From: JANQOH01 sp965243325
GTDB taxonomy: Bacteria > Pseudomonadota > Alphaproteobacteria > UBA7887
NCBI GenBank assembly: GCA_965243325.1
Contig: CBDEUQ010000003.1
Span: forward strand, 2,790,001-2,854,000
Length of the DNA: 64,000 nucleotides
Direction of reading: 5' to 3'
Shown here piece after piece: positions 51,985 to 61,940 of this stretch. The notes beneath the pieces are model-generated. The model was not told the origin of the DNA. It did no database searches and worked only from the letters and a program-made list of their open reading frames with translations. Position numbers and translations under genes: made by a program. How positions within the stretch are numbered: the stretch's first letter is position 1; each line of letters opens with the position of its first letter.

Positions 51985-53712
51985 ATGACTGACCGCCGCC
52001 GCCACGGCGGGCTCCGCGGCGGCCTCACGCATTACGGCGACAGCGGCTTCGCGTGGTTCCTGCGCCGCAGCTTCGCCGCCTCCATGGGGTATTCGGACGA
52101 GGCGCTCGACCGCCCGGTCGTCGGCATCGCCGATACAGCGAGCGGCTTCAACAACTGCCATCGAACGGTGCCGGCGCTCGTCGAGGCGGTGAGCCGCGGC
52201 GTGACGATGGCCGGCGGGCTGCCGGTCCCCTTCCCCACCGTCTCCCTCGGCGAGCCCTACCTCGCGCCGACGAGCATGCTGTTCCGCAACCTGATGGCGA
52301 TCGACACCGAGGAGATGATTCGCGCCCAGCCGATGGATGCCGTGGTGCTCGTCGGCGGCTGCGACAAGACGGTGCCGGCGCAGCTGATGGCGGCGGCGAG
52401 CGCCGGACGGCCGGCGATCCAGCTCGTCACCGGCCCGATGATGACCGGGAGCTGGCGCGGCGAACGCCTGGGCGCCTGCACCGACTGCCGCCGGCAATGG
52501 GCGCGCTATCGCGCCGGCGAGCTCGACGAGGCGGAGATCGCGGAAGTCGGCCGCGAGCTGTCGACGACCGCCGGGACGTGCATGGTGATGGGCACGGCAA
52601 GCACCATGGCGCTGACGTGCGAGACCCTCGGCATGATGCTCCCCGGAGGCGCCGCGGTCCCCGCCGTGCACGCCGAACGCCTGCGCGTCGCCGAGCGTAC
52701 CGGCGCGCGCGCCGTGGCGATGGCGGCGGAGAATCTCACGCCCGAGCGGATCATGACATCGGCGGCGTTCGCGAACGCTCTGCGCGTGCTGCTGGCCACC
52801 GGCGGCTCGACGAACGGTCTGGTGCATCTCGCGGCGATCGCCGGGCGTTGCGGCATCGCCATCGACCTCGACCGCTTCGATGCCATGAGCCGCGAGACCC
52901 CCGTGCTCGTGGATCTCAAGCCGTCCGGCGCACACTACATGGAAGACCTGTTCAAGGCCGGAGGCCTCGCGCCCATCCTGCGCGAGCTCGCGCCGCTGCT
53001 CGATCTCGAGTGCCTGACGGTGACCGGCCGCCGCCTCGGCGAGGAGCTCGCGGCGGCGCCGGCGCCGTGGCCGCAGGACACCGTGCGCCCCCTCGCCGCG
53101 CCGTTGTCGGCGCAAGGCGGCCTTGCCGTGCTGCGCGGCAACCTGGCCCCCGGCGGCGCGATCGTCAAACAGTCGGCGGCGACGCCGGAACTGCTCGCAC
53201 ACGAAGGCCGGGCGGTGGTGTTCGACAGCCTCGAGGACATGGCGCGGCGGATCGATGCCGCCGATCTCGACGTCGCACCGGACGACGTGCTGGTGCTGCG
53301 CAACGCCGGCCCCACGGGCGCGCCGGGAATGCCGGAGGCAGGCTACGTGCCGATTCCGCGCAAGCTCGCGCGCGCGGGCGTGAAGGACATGGTGCGGATT
53401 TCCGACGCGCGCATGAGCGGCACCGCGTTCGGCGCCATCGTGCTGCACGCGACGCCCGAGGCGGCCGTCGGCGGCCCCCTCGCGCTCGTCCAGAACGGCG
53501 ATCGCATCCGCCTCGACGTGGCGGCGCGGCGCCTCGACCTGCTCGTCGACGACCCCGTGCTCGCCGCACGCCGCGCCGCCTGGACACCGCCGGCGCCGCA
53601 CCCCGGCAGCGACCGGGGCTGGCTCAAGCTCTATCTCTCCGAAGTCGAACAGGCCGACAAGGGCTGCGATCTCGCCTTCCTCAAGCCTCCGACGACGTCC
53701 GTGGCGCCCTGA
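51985..53712 (+). CDS. IlvD/Edd-family dehydratase, pentonate/aldonate type
   Basis: This 575-residue protein is an iron-sulfur dehydratase of the IlvD/Edd family. The three cluster cysteines are C58 (F-N-N-C-H), C126 (G-G-C-D-K-T) and C199 (G-T-C-M-V-M-G). K128 in C-D-K-T would be the carbamylated metal lysine. The spacing is almost the same as that recalled for L-arabinonate dehydratase, and the opening H-Y-G-D-S-G-F-A-W-F-L-R-R-S-F also fits the sugar-acid branch rather than branched-chain IlvD. It removes water from an aldonate to give a 2-keto-3-deoxy acid. The last part faces a convergent tartrate-dehydratase-like gene. Confidence 0.88.
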   Translation: MTDRRRHGGLRGGLTHYGDSGFAWFLRRSFAASMGYSDEALDRPVVGIADTASGFNNCHRTVPALVEAVSRGVTMAGGLPVPFPTVSLGEPYLAPTSMLFRNLMAIDTEEMIRAQPMDAVVLVGGCDKTVPAQLMAAASAGRPAIQLVTGPMMTGSWRGERLGACTDCRRQWARYRAGELDEAEIAEVGRELSTTAGTCMVMGTASTMALTCETLGMMLPGGAAVPAVHAERLRVAERTGARAVAMAAENLTPERIMTSAAFANALRVLLATGGSTNGLVHLAAIAGRCGIAIDLDRFDAMSRETPVLVDLKPSGAHYMEDLFKAGGLAPILRELAPLLDLECLTVTGRRLGEELAAAPAPWPQDTVRPLAAPLSAQGGLAVLRGNLAPGGAIVKQSAATPELLAHEGRAVVFDSLEDMARRIDAADLDVAPDDVLVLRNAGPTGAPGMPEAGYVPIPRKLARAGVKDMVRISDARMSGTAFGAIVLHATPEAAVGGPLALVQNGDRIRLDVAARRLDLLVDDPVLAARRAAWTPPAPHPGSDRGWLKLYLSEVEQADKGCDLAFLKPPTTSVAP

Positions 53713-53753
53713 CCGGCGCCCGGCCGCTCCCCATGCGCCGGCCGGTTTCCGGC
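53713..53753. terminator. Nested GC hairpins in convergent gap
   Basis: CCGGCGC (53713-53719) pairs with GCGCCGG (53735-53741), and a second stem GCCGG-TTT-CCGGC (53741-53753) follows. The 42-base gap separates two converging genes, so a two-way terminator is plausible. Confidence 0.35.
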
Positions 53754-53754
53754 G

Positions 53755-54915
53755 TCACGGCACGAGCCGGTCGCACAGCAGGTCGTACAGCGCCGCCTTT
53801 CGTTCGATGCCGAGACCCGGGGCGTCGGGCAGCCGCACCTTTCCGTCCTCGACGGGCAGGTCGTCGGCAAATCCGCCGAACGGCTCGAACACCCCGGGGT
53901 ACGACTCGCACCCGCCGAGCTGCAGGCCGGCGGCGAGATTGAGACCGATCTGATGGCCGCCGTGCGGCGAATGGCGCCGCCGCGGCCAGCCGTGTTCGTC
54001 GAACATGGCGACGATGCGCAGGTACTCGGTCGGTCCGTAGCAGAGCGCGGGGTCGATCTGCAGCCAGTCGCGCGCCGGGCGCAGTCCGGCGTGGCGCGCG
54101 AGATTGCGCGCGTCCGGCAGCGACATCAGGCATTCGCCCGTCGCCAGCGCCGGCGCATAGGCATCGGCGATCTCCGCGTACAGCGCGTAGTCGAGCGGAT
54201 CGACGGGTTCCTCGAACCACATCAGGCCGAAGGGCGAGAGCGCATCGGCATACGCCAGGGCCCGCCCGCGGTCGAAGGTGCCGTTGGCGTCGACGGCGAC
54301 CCGGTCTCCCCCGCCCGCCGTCTCGACCACCGCCTCGACGCGGCGCAGGTCCTCGTCGAGCGGCGCGCCGCCGACCTTCATCTTGACGGTGCGGTAGCCG
54401 CCGTCGAGATAGCCCTGCATCTCCGCCTTCAGCGCCGCCGTGTCCTTGCCGGCGCGGTAGTAGCCGCCGCCGGGGTAGACGGCGACCTCCGGGTCGGCGC
54501 GGCCGCCGTTGGCGCGGTCCGCGAAGACGGCCCACAGCGGCCGCCCGGCGAGCTTTCCGTAGAGGTCCCACACGGCGACGTCGAGCGCCGCCAGCGCCAC
54601 CGCCCGGTCGCCGTGGCCGCCCGGCTTCTCGTCGGCCATCGCGGCCCGCCACACGGCTTCCGGATCGACGAGGCCGTCGCCGTCGAGCAGGCTCTCCGGC
54701 GGTGCGCCGAGCACGCGCGGGATCAGCCGTTCGCGCAGGATGCCGCCCTGGGCGTAGCGCCCCGGCGCCGAGAACCCGTATCCGACCGCCGGCCCGCGCC
54801 GCGTCTCCGCCAGCACCGCGACGGCGCTTACCGTCATGCGGCTGAAGTCGACCGCGGCGTTCCGCAGGTCGCCGCCGAGCCCGAGGCTCGCTTCGCGGAT
54901 TTCGAGGATCCGCAT
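53755..54915 (-). CDS. Enolase-superfamily dehydratase, D-tartrate-dehydratase-like
   Basis: This 386-residue enolase-superfamily protein has K178-x-K180 (V-K-M-K-V-G-G), metal ligands D209 (V-D-A-N), E235 (W-F-E-E-P) and E261 (A-T-G-E), and H318 in S-P-H-G-G-H. K97 in D-E-K-P-G-G is also present. Offset by about four residues, these match the catalytic set recalled for the Bradyrhizobium D-tartrate dehydratase. The reaction would be dehydration of tartrate or a related hydroxy acid to an oxo acid. It is in one operon with the zinc ADH, which ends three bases before its ATG. A nearby fuconate or other acid-sugar activity is an alternative. Confidence 0.88.
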   Translation of the reverse strand: MRILEIREASLGLGGDLRNAAVDFSRMTVSAVAVLAETRRGPAVGYGFSAPGRYAQGGILRERLIPRVLGAPPESLLDGDGLVDPEAVWRAAMADEKPGGHGDRAVALAALDVAVWDLYGKLAGRPLWAVFADRANGGRADPEVAVYPGGGYYRAGKDTAALKAEMQGYLDGGYRTVKMKVGGAPLDEDLRRVEAVVETAGGGDRVAVDANGTFDRGRALAYADALSPFGLMWFEEPVDPLDYALYAEIADAYAPALATGECLMSLPDARNLARHAGLRPARDWLQIDPALCYGPTEYLRIVAMFDEHGWPRRRHSPHGGHQIGLNLAAGLQLGGCESYPGVFEPFGGFADDLPVEDGKVRLPDAPGLGIERKAALYDLLCDRLVP

Positions 54916-54918
54916 GGT

Positions 54919-55974
54919 TCACGCGGAGAGGGTGGTAAAGACCCCCTTTCCGGTCGTCTGGGTGTCGAACGTGCGGTAGGCGTCCGCCGCTTCTTCGAGG
55001 CGGTAGTGGTGGGTGAACAGCGCGTCGACCGCGATGTCGCGCTCGGCGACGAAACGGGCGCACGCCGCTTGGCCGAAGCGGCTGAACGTCCACGAACCGA
55101 TGATGGTCAGTTGCTTGCGCAGCACATCCGGGCTCACGTCGAGGGTCACCTCGCCGCCCTCGCCGACGAAGCAGACCTTGCCCCAGACGCGAGTCGCGCG
55201 GACGGCGGCCTTGCGCGCCGCCGCAACGCCCGAGCAGTCGAGCGTCATGTCCACGCCCTCTCCGTCCGTCAGCTCGAGGAGCGCCTCGACGGGGTCGTCG
55301 GCGGACGGATCGATGACCGATTCCGCGCCCATCTTTTCCGCCAGCGCCCGCCGCTCGGCGCCGATGTCGAGCGCGACGACCCGCGCGCCCATGGCCGCCG
55401 CAAGCTGGCTCGCGCTCAGGCCGACCGGCCCTTGGCCGAAGATGGCGATCGTGTCGCGGCCGGACAGCTCGAGCCGGCCGAGGGCGCCGAACGCCGTTCC
55501 GGTGCCGCAACTGATCGCCGCGCCGGTCGCGAACGACAGCGCTTCGGGCAGCGGCACCAGCGTCGACACCGGCGCCAGCATGTACTGCGCGTGGCCGCCG
55601 TGGCCGGTTGCGCCGTAGACCACCGGCCCGCCCCGGCACAGTTGCGACCAGCCGGTGTCGCAATGCAGGCAGTGGCCGCAGCCCCTGTAGTGGTGCACCA
55701 TGACCCGGTCGCCGATCTTGAACCGGCCGTCGTCGCCGGGTCCGAGCGCCGCGACGACTCCGCACGGCTCGTGGCCCGCGATCACCGGACCGGAAAGCTC
55801 GCCGAGGCCGAGCGCGGCGGTCCCCCCTTCCGCCGATGCGCGATAGAACTTGAGATCGCTGCCGCACATGCCCGACGCCTTCATTTCGAGCACGACCTCG
55901 CCCGGGCCTGGCGTCGGATCGTCGAAGGTCATGAGCTCGAGCCGGCGGTCGCCGAGAAACACCACGCCACGCAT
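54919..55974 (-). CDS. Zinc-dependent alcohol dehydrogenase (MDR family)
   Basis: This 351-residue medium-chain dehydrogenase has catalytic zinc ligands C37 (S-G-M-C-G-S-D) and H in A-G-H-E-P. The structural zinc site is C-G-H-C-L-H-C-x7-C. The NAD loop is G-Q-G-P-V-G-L-S, followed by an A-L-D-I that favours NAD. T-G-K-G-V-F ends the protein. The layout is like sorbitol, threonine or galactitol dehydrogenases. It is the promoter-proximal gene of the pair with the tartrate-dehydratase-like enzyme, so it may make or use its keto acid. Confidence 0.89.
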   Translation of the reverse strand: MRGVVFLGDRRLELMTFDDPTPGPGEVVLEMKASGMCGSDLKFYRASAEGGTAALGLGELSGPVIAGHEPCGVVAALGPGDDGRFKIGDRVMVHHYRGCGHCLHCDTGWSQLCRGGPVVYGATGHGGHAQYMLAPVSTLVPLPEALSFATGAAISCGTGTAFGALGRLELSGRDTIAIFGQGPVGLSASQLAAAMGARVVALDIGAERRALAEKMGAESVIDPSADDPVEALLELTDGEGVDMTLDCSGVAAARKAAVRATRVWGKVCFVGEGGEVTLDVSPDVLRKQLTIIGSWTFSRFGQAACARFVAERDIAVDALFTHHYRLEEAADAYRTFDTQTTGKGVFTTLSA

Positions 55975-56085
55975 ACCGTCCTCCCCACATCGGTTGCCGC
56001 GACGATGGTAGAGCGTCCGCCGCTTGCGAGGCAAACGAATCGGCGCTCGTCCGCGTTCCCGCCTTTCGCTTGCCGCGCGAGTTTC

Positions 56086-56110
56086 TATAATGCGCCGCCG
56101 CAACCGGCGG
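56086..56110 (+). promoter_or_regulatory. Candidate promoter (consensus -10 TATAAT) with dyad at the transcript start
   Basis: A perfect TATAAT (56086-56091) is followed by CCGCCG (56095-56100), CAAC, CGGCGG (56105-56110), a perfect 6-base dyad covering the expected start point. The acyl-CoA dehydrogenase ATG is at 56128. A weak -35 may lie near 56063-56068. The dyad may be an operator for a repressor not encoded nearby. Confidence 0.5.
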
Positions 56111-56127
56111 AACGGGGATCCCAAGGC

Positions 56128-57327
56128 ATGGATATCGGCTTGAGCGACGCCGACAAGGCGTTTCGCGACGACGTGCGCGGCTTCATCGCGGACCGTCTTC
56201 CGCCCGATATCAAGCGGCGCGTCGCGGGCGGCCTCGCGCTCGACCGCGAGGACTACGTGACGTGGCACAGGATCCTCTACGAACGGGGCTGGGCCGCGCC
56301 CGCATGGCCCAAGGCGCACGGCGGCACGGGCTGGACTCCCCTTCAGCGCTACATCTTCGACAGCGAGACCGCCGCGGCGGACGCGCCCCGTGTCATACCG
56401 TTCGGCGTCAGCATGGTCGGGCCGGTGATCTTCACCTTCGGCGATGCGGCCCAGAAAGCGCACTATCTGCCGCGAATCCTGTCGGCGGAGGACTGGTGGT
56501 GCCAGGGCTATTCGGAGCCCGGCGCGGGGTCCGATCTCGCCAGCCTGCGGACGCGGGCGGTGCGCGACGGCGACCACTACGTCGTGAGCGGGCAGAAGAC
56601 GTGGACGACCTCGGCGCAATGGGCGGACTGGATCTTCTGCCTGGTGCGCACGGATCCCGACGCCGCCAGGCCGCAACAGGGCATTTCCTTCCTGCTCATC
56701 GACATGCAGAGCCCGGGCATCGAGGTGCAGCCGATCAGGACCATCGACGGCGGCCAGGAAGTCAACGACGTGTTCTTCGACGACGTCCGCGTGCCGGTGA
56801 AGAACCTCATCGGCGAGGAGAACAAGGGCTGGACCTACGCCAAGTTCCTGCTCAGCTTCGAGCGCGCCGGCATCGCCGACGTCGGGCGCTCGCGCAAGCA
56901 GCTTGCCCGGCTCAAGGCCGTCGCCGGAGCCGAACGGAGCGGCGGCCGGCCGCTGTCGGAGGACCACCGCTTCCGTGAGAAGATCGCGGCGGTCGAGATC
57001 GACCTTCTCGCCGTCGAGTATACCGAGCTCAGGGCGTTGAGCCGGCGCGTCGCCGGCAAGGAACCCGGAACCGAAGCGAACATCCTGAAAATCCGCGGCA
57101 CCGAGGTCCAGCAGCGCCTCTGCGAGTTGCTGCTCGAGGCGGTGGGCCCCTATGCCAATCCGTACGTTCCCGAGGCGCTCGCCGACGGCTGGAACGAGGA
57201 GCCGATAGGACCGGACTACGCCGCCGCCGTGGCGCCGCGCTACTTCAACATGCGCAAGGCCTCGATCTACGGCGGCTCGAACGAGATTCAGAAGGGCATC
57301 GTCGCCAAGTTCGTGCTTGGGCTGTGA
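56128..57327 (+). CDS. Acyl-CoA dehydrogenase, large subunit type (PimC-like)
   Basis: This 399-residue flavoprotein has the acyl-CoA dehydrogenase fold: the helical N-terminus with A-P-A-W-P-K-A-H-G-G-T-G-W, the Y-S-E-P-G-A-G-S-D-L-A-S FAD/substrate block, W-T-T-S-A-Q-W-A-D and the C-terminal Y-G-G-S-N-E-I-Q-K-G-I. Its pairing with a shorter partner gene is like pimeloyl-CoA dehydrogenase large and small subunits, which form a heteromer that oxidises dicarboxyl-CoA or similar long acyl-CoA. AAGG stands before the ATG. A strong TATAAT promoter candidate is upstream. Confidence 0.9.
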   Translation: MDIGLSDADKAFRDDVRGFIADRLPPDIKRRVAGGLALDREDYVTWHRILYERGWAAPAWPKAHGGTGWTPLQRYIFDSETAAADAPRVIPFGVSMVGPVIFTFGDAAQKAHYLPRILSAEDWWCQGYSEPGAGSDLASLRTRAVRDGDHYVVSGQKTWTTSAQWADWIFCLVRTDPDAARPQQGISFLLIDMQSPGIEVQPIRTIDGGQEVNDVFFDDVRVPVKNLIGEENKGWTYAKFLLSFERAGIADVGRSRKQLARLKAVAGAERSGGRPLSEDHRFREKIAAVEIDLLAVEYTELRALSRRVAGKEPGTEANILKIRGTEVQQRLCELLLEAVGPYANPYVPEALADGWNEEPIGPDYAAAVAPRYFNMRKASIYGGSNEIQKGIVAKFVLGL

Positions 57328-57339
57328 AGGAGGCCGCGC

Positions 57340-58482
57340 GTGGACCTGTCCTACAGCGAAGACCAGCGGCTGCTTTCGGAGAGCGTCGCCCGCTTCGTCC
57401 GCAACGACTACGACTTCGAAACCCGCCGCGGCCTCGCCGAGAGCGAGCTGGGCTTCGGTGAAAGCAAATGGGCGACCTTTGCCGAGCTCGGCTGGCTCGC
57501 CATTCCGTTCGCCGAGGCCGACGGCGGCCTGGGTGCCGATCCCGTCGCCGTCATGGTATTGATGGAGCAGTTCGGCCGCGGCCTCGTCGTCGAGCCGTAC
57601 ACGCCCAGCGTCCTGCTCGGGGGCGGCCTGATCGCGGCCGCGGGAAGCGACGCGCAGCGCCGGCGCTGGCTCGGCGAGCTGATCGCCGGCAAGACCCACC
57701 TCGCCTTCGCCCATGGCGAGCCCGGCGGACGTTACACATTGAGCCACGTCTCGACCCGCGTCGAGGCGGCCGACGGCGGCTTCCGGCTCAGCGGGCACAA
57801 GGCCGTGGTGCACAACGCGGAGGCGGCCGATTTCCTGATCGTTTCGGCGCGCGAGTCGGGTGCGGTCGCCGACGAGTCCGGCATCTCCCTGTTCGTGGTG
57901 CCGCGCGCCGCCGCCGGTCTTGCGCTGCGCCCCTACCGTACCGTCGACGGCCTGCGCGCCGCCGAGGTGGCGCTGGACGGCGTGGCCGTCGACGAAGATT
58001 CGCGCCTCGGTGCCGCCGGCGCCGCCTTTCCGATCGTCGAGAGCGTGGTCGACCGCGCTGTCGCCGCGGTGTGCGCCGAAGCGCTCGGCATCATGGACGT
58101 GTTGCGCGAGACGACGCTGGAGTACCTGAAGACCCGCCGGCAGTTCGGCCGTCCGCTGGGCTCGTTCCAGGCGTTGCAGCACCGCGCGGTCGACATGCTC
58201 ATCGCGTGCGAGGAAATGCGCTCGTTGACCCTGATGGCGACTCTCGGCCTCGACGGGTCTGCCGCGGAACGGCGGCGCGCGGTGTCCGCCGCCAAGGCGC
58301 ACGTCGGCCGTGCGGGCAGGAAGGTCGGCCAGGAAGCCGTGCAAATGCACGGCGGCATGGGTGTGACCGACGAGCTCAAGGTCGGCCACTATTTCAAGCG
58401 GCTGACGATGATCGATACCTTCTTCGGCGACGCGGCGCACCACCTCGACCGCTTCGCCGACAACCCCGCCGACGCCGCCTGA
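57340..58482 (+). CDS. Acyl-CoA dehydrogenase, small subunit type (PimD-like)
   Basis: This 380-residue partner protein opens L-S-Y-S-E-D-Q-R-L-L-S-E-S-V and Y-D-F-E-T-R-R, which is how the small subunit of pimeloyl-CoA dehydrogenase begins. V-A-A-V-C-A-E-A-L-G-I-M, R-R-Q-F-G-R-P-L-G-S-F-Q-A-L-Q-H-R and V-Q-M-H-G-G-M-G-V-T follow. The FAD/substrate loop of true dehydrogenases (Y-S-E-P-G-x-G-S) is replaced, here by F-A-H-G-E-P-G-G-R. It starts with GTG after an AAGGAGG, 12 bases after the large subunit stop. Confidence 0.88.
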   Translation: MDLSYSEDQRLLSESVARFVRNDYDFETRRGLAESELGFGESKWATFAELGWLAIPFAEADGGLGADPVAVMVLMEQFGRGLVVEPYTPSVLLGGGLIAAAGSDAQRRRWLGELIAGKTHLAFAHGEPGGRYTLSHVSTRVEAADGGFRLSGHKAVVHNAEAADFLIVSARESGAVADESGISLFVVPRAAAGLALRPYRTVDGLRAAEVALDGVAVDEDSRLGAAGAAFPIVESVVDRAVAAVCAEALGIMDVLRETTLEYLKTRRQFGRPLGSFQALQHRAVDMLIACEEMRSLTLMATLGLDGSAAERRRAVSAAKAHVGRAGRKVGQEAVQMHGGMGVTDELKVGHYFKRLTMIDTFFGDAAHHLDRFADNPADAA

Positions 58483-58513
58483 GCGCGCGCACCTGCACGA
58501 AGGAACGAACGCG

Positions 58514-59299
58514 ATGATCGACATCAAGCCTCTGTTCGACCTGAACGGCACCGTTTCCGTGGTCACCGGCGCTTCGCGCGGCATCGGCCGGGCGATCGCC
58601 GAAGGCATGGCCAGCGCCGGCGCCAGGGTAGTCGTCTCCAGCCGCAAGCTCGACAAGTGCCAGGAGGTGGTCGACGGCATCAGGGATTCCGGCGGCGAAG
58701 CCACCGCGGTCCAGTGCAACATCACCTACAAGGAGCAGCTCCGGCATCTCGTCGACGAGTCGCTCGCCGCCTACGGCCAGATCGACACGCTGGTCTGCAA
58801 CGCCGCGGTCAACCCGTACTACGGGCCGCTTAGCGAGATACCCGACGACGCCTACGACAAGATCATGAACTGCAACGTGCGCAGCAACGTGTGGCTCTGC
58901 AACATGACGGTTCCGCAGATGGCGGAGCGCGGCGGCGGCAGCGTCATCATCATTTCGTCGGTGGGCGCCTTCATCGGCTCCGCCACGCTGGGCACCTATT
59001 GCATCTCGAAGGCGGCGGACATCGCGCTGGCGCGCAACCTGGCCGTCGAATGGGGCGGGAAGAACGTCCGCGCGAACTGCATCAACCCGGCGATCATCCG
59101 CACCAATTTCGCGCGCGCGCTGTGGGAGAACCCGGAGATTCACGACCGCGCCGTGCGGCAGTACCCGCTCAAGCGCATCGGCGAGCCGGTCGAGATCGCC
59201 GGCGCCGCCGTCTTCCTCGCCGCCAAGGCGTCGAGCTTCGTCACCGGCCAGACCCTGGTGATCGACGGCGGCTCGACGATCGCGGCGGGAGAAGGCTGA
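58514..59299 (+). CDS. SDR family oxidoreductase
   Basis: This 261-residue SDR has T-G-A-S-R-G-I-G, a C-N-A-A-V motif in place of N-N-A-G, S-S-V-G, and catalytic Y-C-I-S-K. The cofactor loop S-S-R-K-L-D suggests NADP. It resembles DHRS4-like and glucose dehydrogenase-type SDRs of proteobacteria. It starts 31 bases after the acyl-CoA dehydrogenase pair with GAAGGAAC upstream, and would serve the hydroxyacyl or keto step of the same pathway. Confidence 0.87.
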   Translation: MIDIKPLFDLNGTVSVVTGASRGIGRAIAEGMASAGARVVVSSRKLDKCQEVVDGIRDSGGEATAVQCNITYKEQLRHLVDESLAAYGQIDTLVCNAAVNPYYGPLSEIPDDAYDKIMNCNVRSNVWLCNMTVPQMAERGGGSVIIISSVGAFIGSATLGTYCISKAADIALARNLAVEWGGKNVRANCINPAIIRTNFARALWENPEIHDRAVRQYPLKRIGEPVEIAGAAVFLAAKASSFVTGQTLVIDGGSTIAAGEG

Positions 59300-59328
59300 C
59301 GGACCGTCCGCACCGACGGAATCGGGAC

Positions 59329-59856
59329 ATGGCGAGAGTTCCGCGCCGCATCGTGACCGGCCACGATTCCTCCGGTCGTTCGGTCGTTGCCTTCGACGAC
59401 CGCGGGCCGAACCGCAACGCCGCGCTCATCGAGCTGTGGCTGACCGACCGCACGCCTGCCGACAACACCGCTCCGGCGGACGCCGCCACGGCCGCCAGCG
59501 CCCTGGAACCGCCGCCCGGCGGCACCCGGTTCCGCTTCTTCACCGTGGCTCCCGAGCCTCGCCCCGGCAGTTTCGACGCCGACGCGCGCGCCGCCGCCGT
59601 GCGCGAGCGTTTCGCGGCAATGGACGCGGAACGCTGCCTCGTCGATACCGCACGTCACCCCGCCATGCACAAGACGCGGACGGTGGATTACATCCTGCTG
59701 CTGTCCGGCCGGGTCACCCTGCTGCTCGACGATGGCGAAGTCGAACTCGAGCCGTTCGATGCGGTCGTTCAGCGCGGCACGAACCACGCCTGGGTCAACC
59801 ACGGCGACGAGCCGGCGCTGCTCGCGGCGGTGCTTGTCGACGCCGACGACGCCTGA
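59329..59856 (+). CDS. Cupin-domain protein
   Basis: This 175-residue protein has a C-terminal cupin barrel (about residues 98-175): M-H-K-T-R-T-V-D-Y-I-L-L-L-S-G, then P-F-D-A-V-V-Q-R-G-T-N-H-A-W-V-N with the second-motif histidine. The N-terminal half, with P-R-R-I-V-T-G-H-D-S-S-G-R-S-V-V, is the start shared by many cupins of catabolic clusters. Metal binding and reaction are unknown. It lies in the same run as the acyl-CoA genes. Confidence 0.86.
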   Translation: MARVPRRIVTGHDSSGRSVVAFDDRGPNRNAALIELWLTDRTPADNTAPADAATAASALEPPPGGTRFRFFTVAPEPRPGSFDADARAAAVRERFAAMDAERCLVDTARHPAMHKTRTVDYILLLSGRVTLLLDDGEVELEPFDAVVQRGTNHAWVNHGDEPALLAAVLVDADDA

Positions 59857-59883
59857 CCCGCCACACCCTGAGGAGACGACGCG

Positions 59884-60263
59884 ATGGACCAAGCGACCTA
59901 TGACAAGGGCATGGCGGTGCGCCGCGACGTGCTCGGAGCCGAACACGTCGACCGCGCCATGGCGTCGGCGGATGCGTTCAACGGGCCGATGCAGGCTCTC
60001 GTCACCGAGTATTGCTGGGGCGCCGTGTGGGGCCGCGAGGGGCTGCCGCGCAAGACGCGGAGCCTGCTCAACCTCGCCATGCTGACGGCGCTCAACCGCG
60101 AGCACGAGTTCAAGCTGCACGTGCGCGGTGCGCTGCGCAACGGAGTGACTCGCGACGAGATCGGCGAGGTGCTGCTGCAGGCGGCGATCTACTGCGGCGT
60201 GCCGGCGGCGATCAGCGCGTTCCGCCAGGCCCGGGAGGTGTTCGAGGCGGTCGACGCCGAAGG

Positions 60264-60267
<4 letters not shown>
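59884..60267 (+). CDS. Carboxymuconolactone-decarboxylase family protein
   Basis: This 127-residue all-helical protein matches the CMD family (PcaC-like). It has the W-G-x-V-W-x-R-E-G-L-P-R-K-T-R-S-L opening, E-F-K-L-H-V-R-G-A-L-R-N-G-V-T with the catalytic-type histidine, and E-V-L-L-Q-A-A-I-Y-C-G-V-P-A-A. The CxxC of the AhpD branch is absent, so a decarboxylase or lactone role is likelier than peroxidase. GAGGAGACG precedes the ATG. Its stop overlaps the glnS start (ATGA). Confidence 0.88.
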
Positions 60268-61919
<1,652 letters not shown>

Positions 61920-61940
61920 CCGTCGCAGGGCGTGCGAGAT

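Noticed and set aside
38329..59310. Identical 15-base string CTGACGGACCGTCCG at two stop codons (38329-38343 and 59296-59310)
   Set aside because: A 15-base match is expected by chance about once or more in 64 kb of this composition, and nothing else around the two sites is shared.
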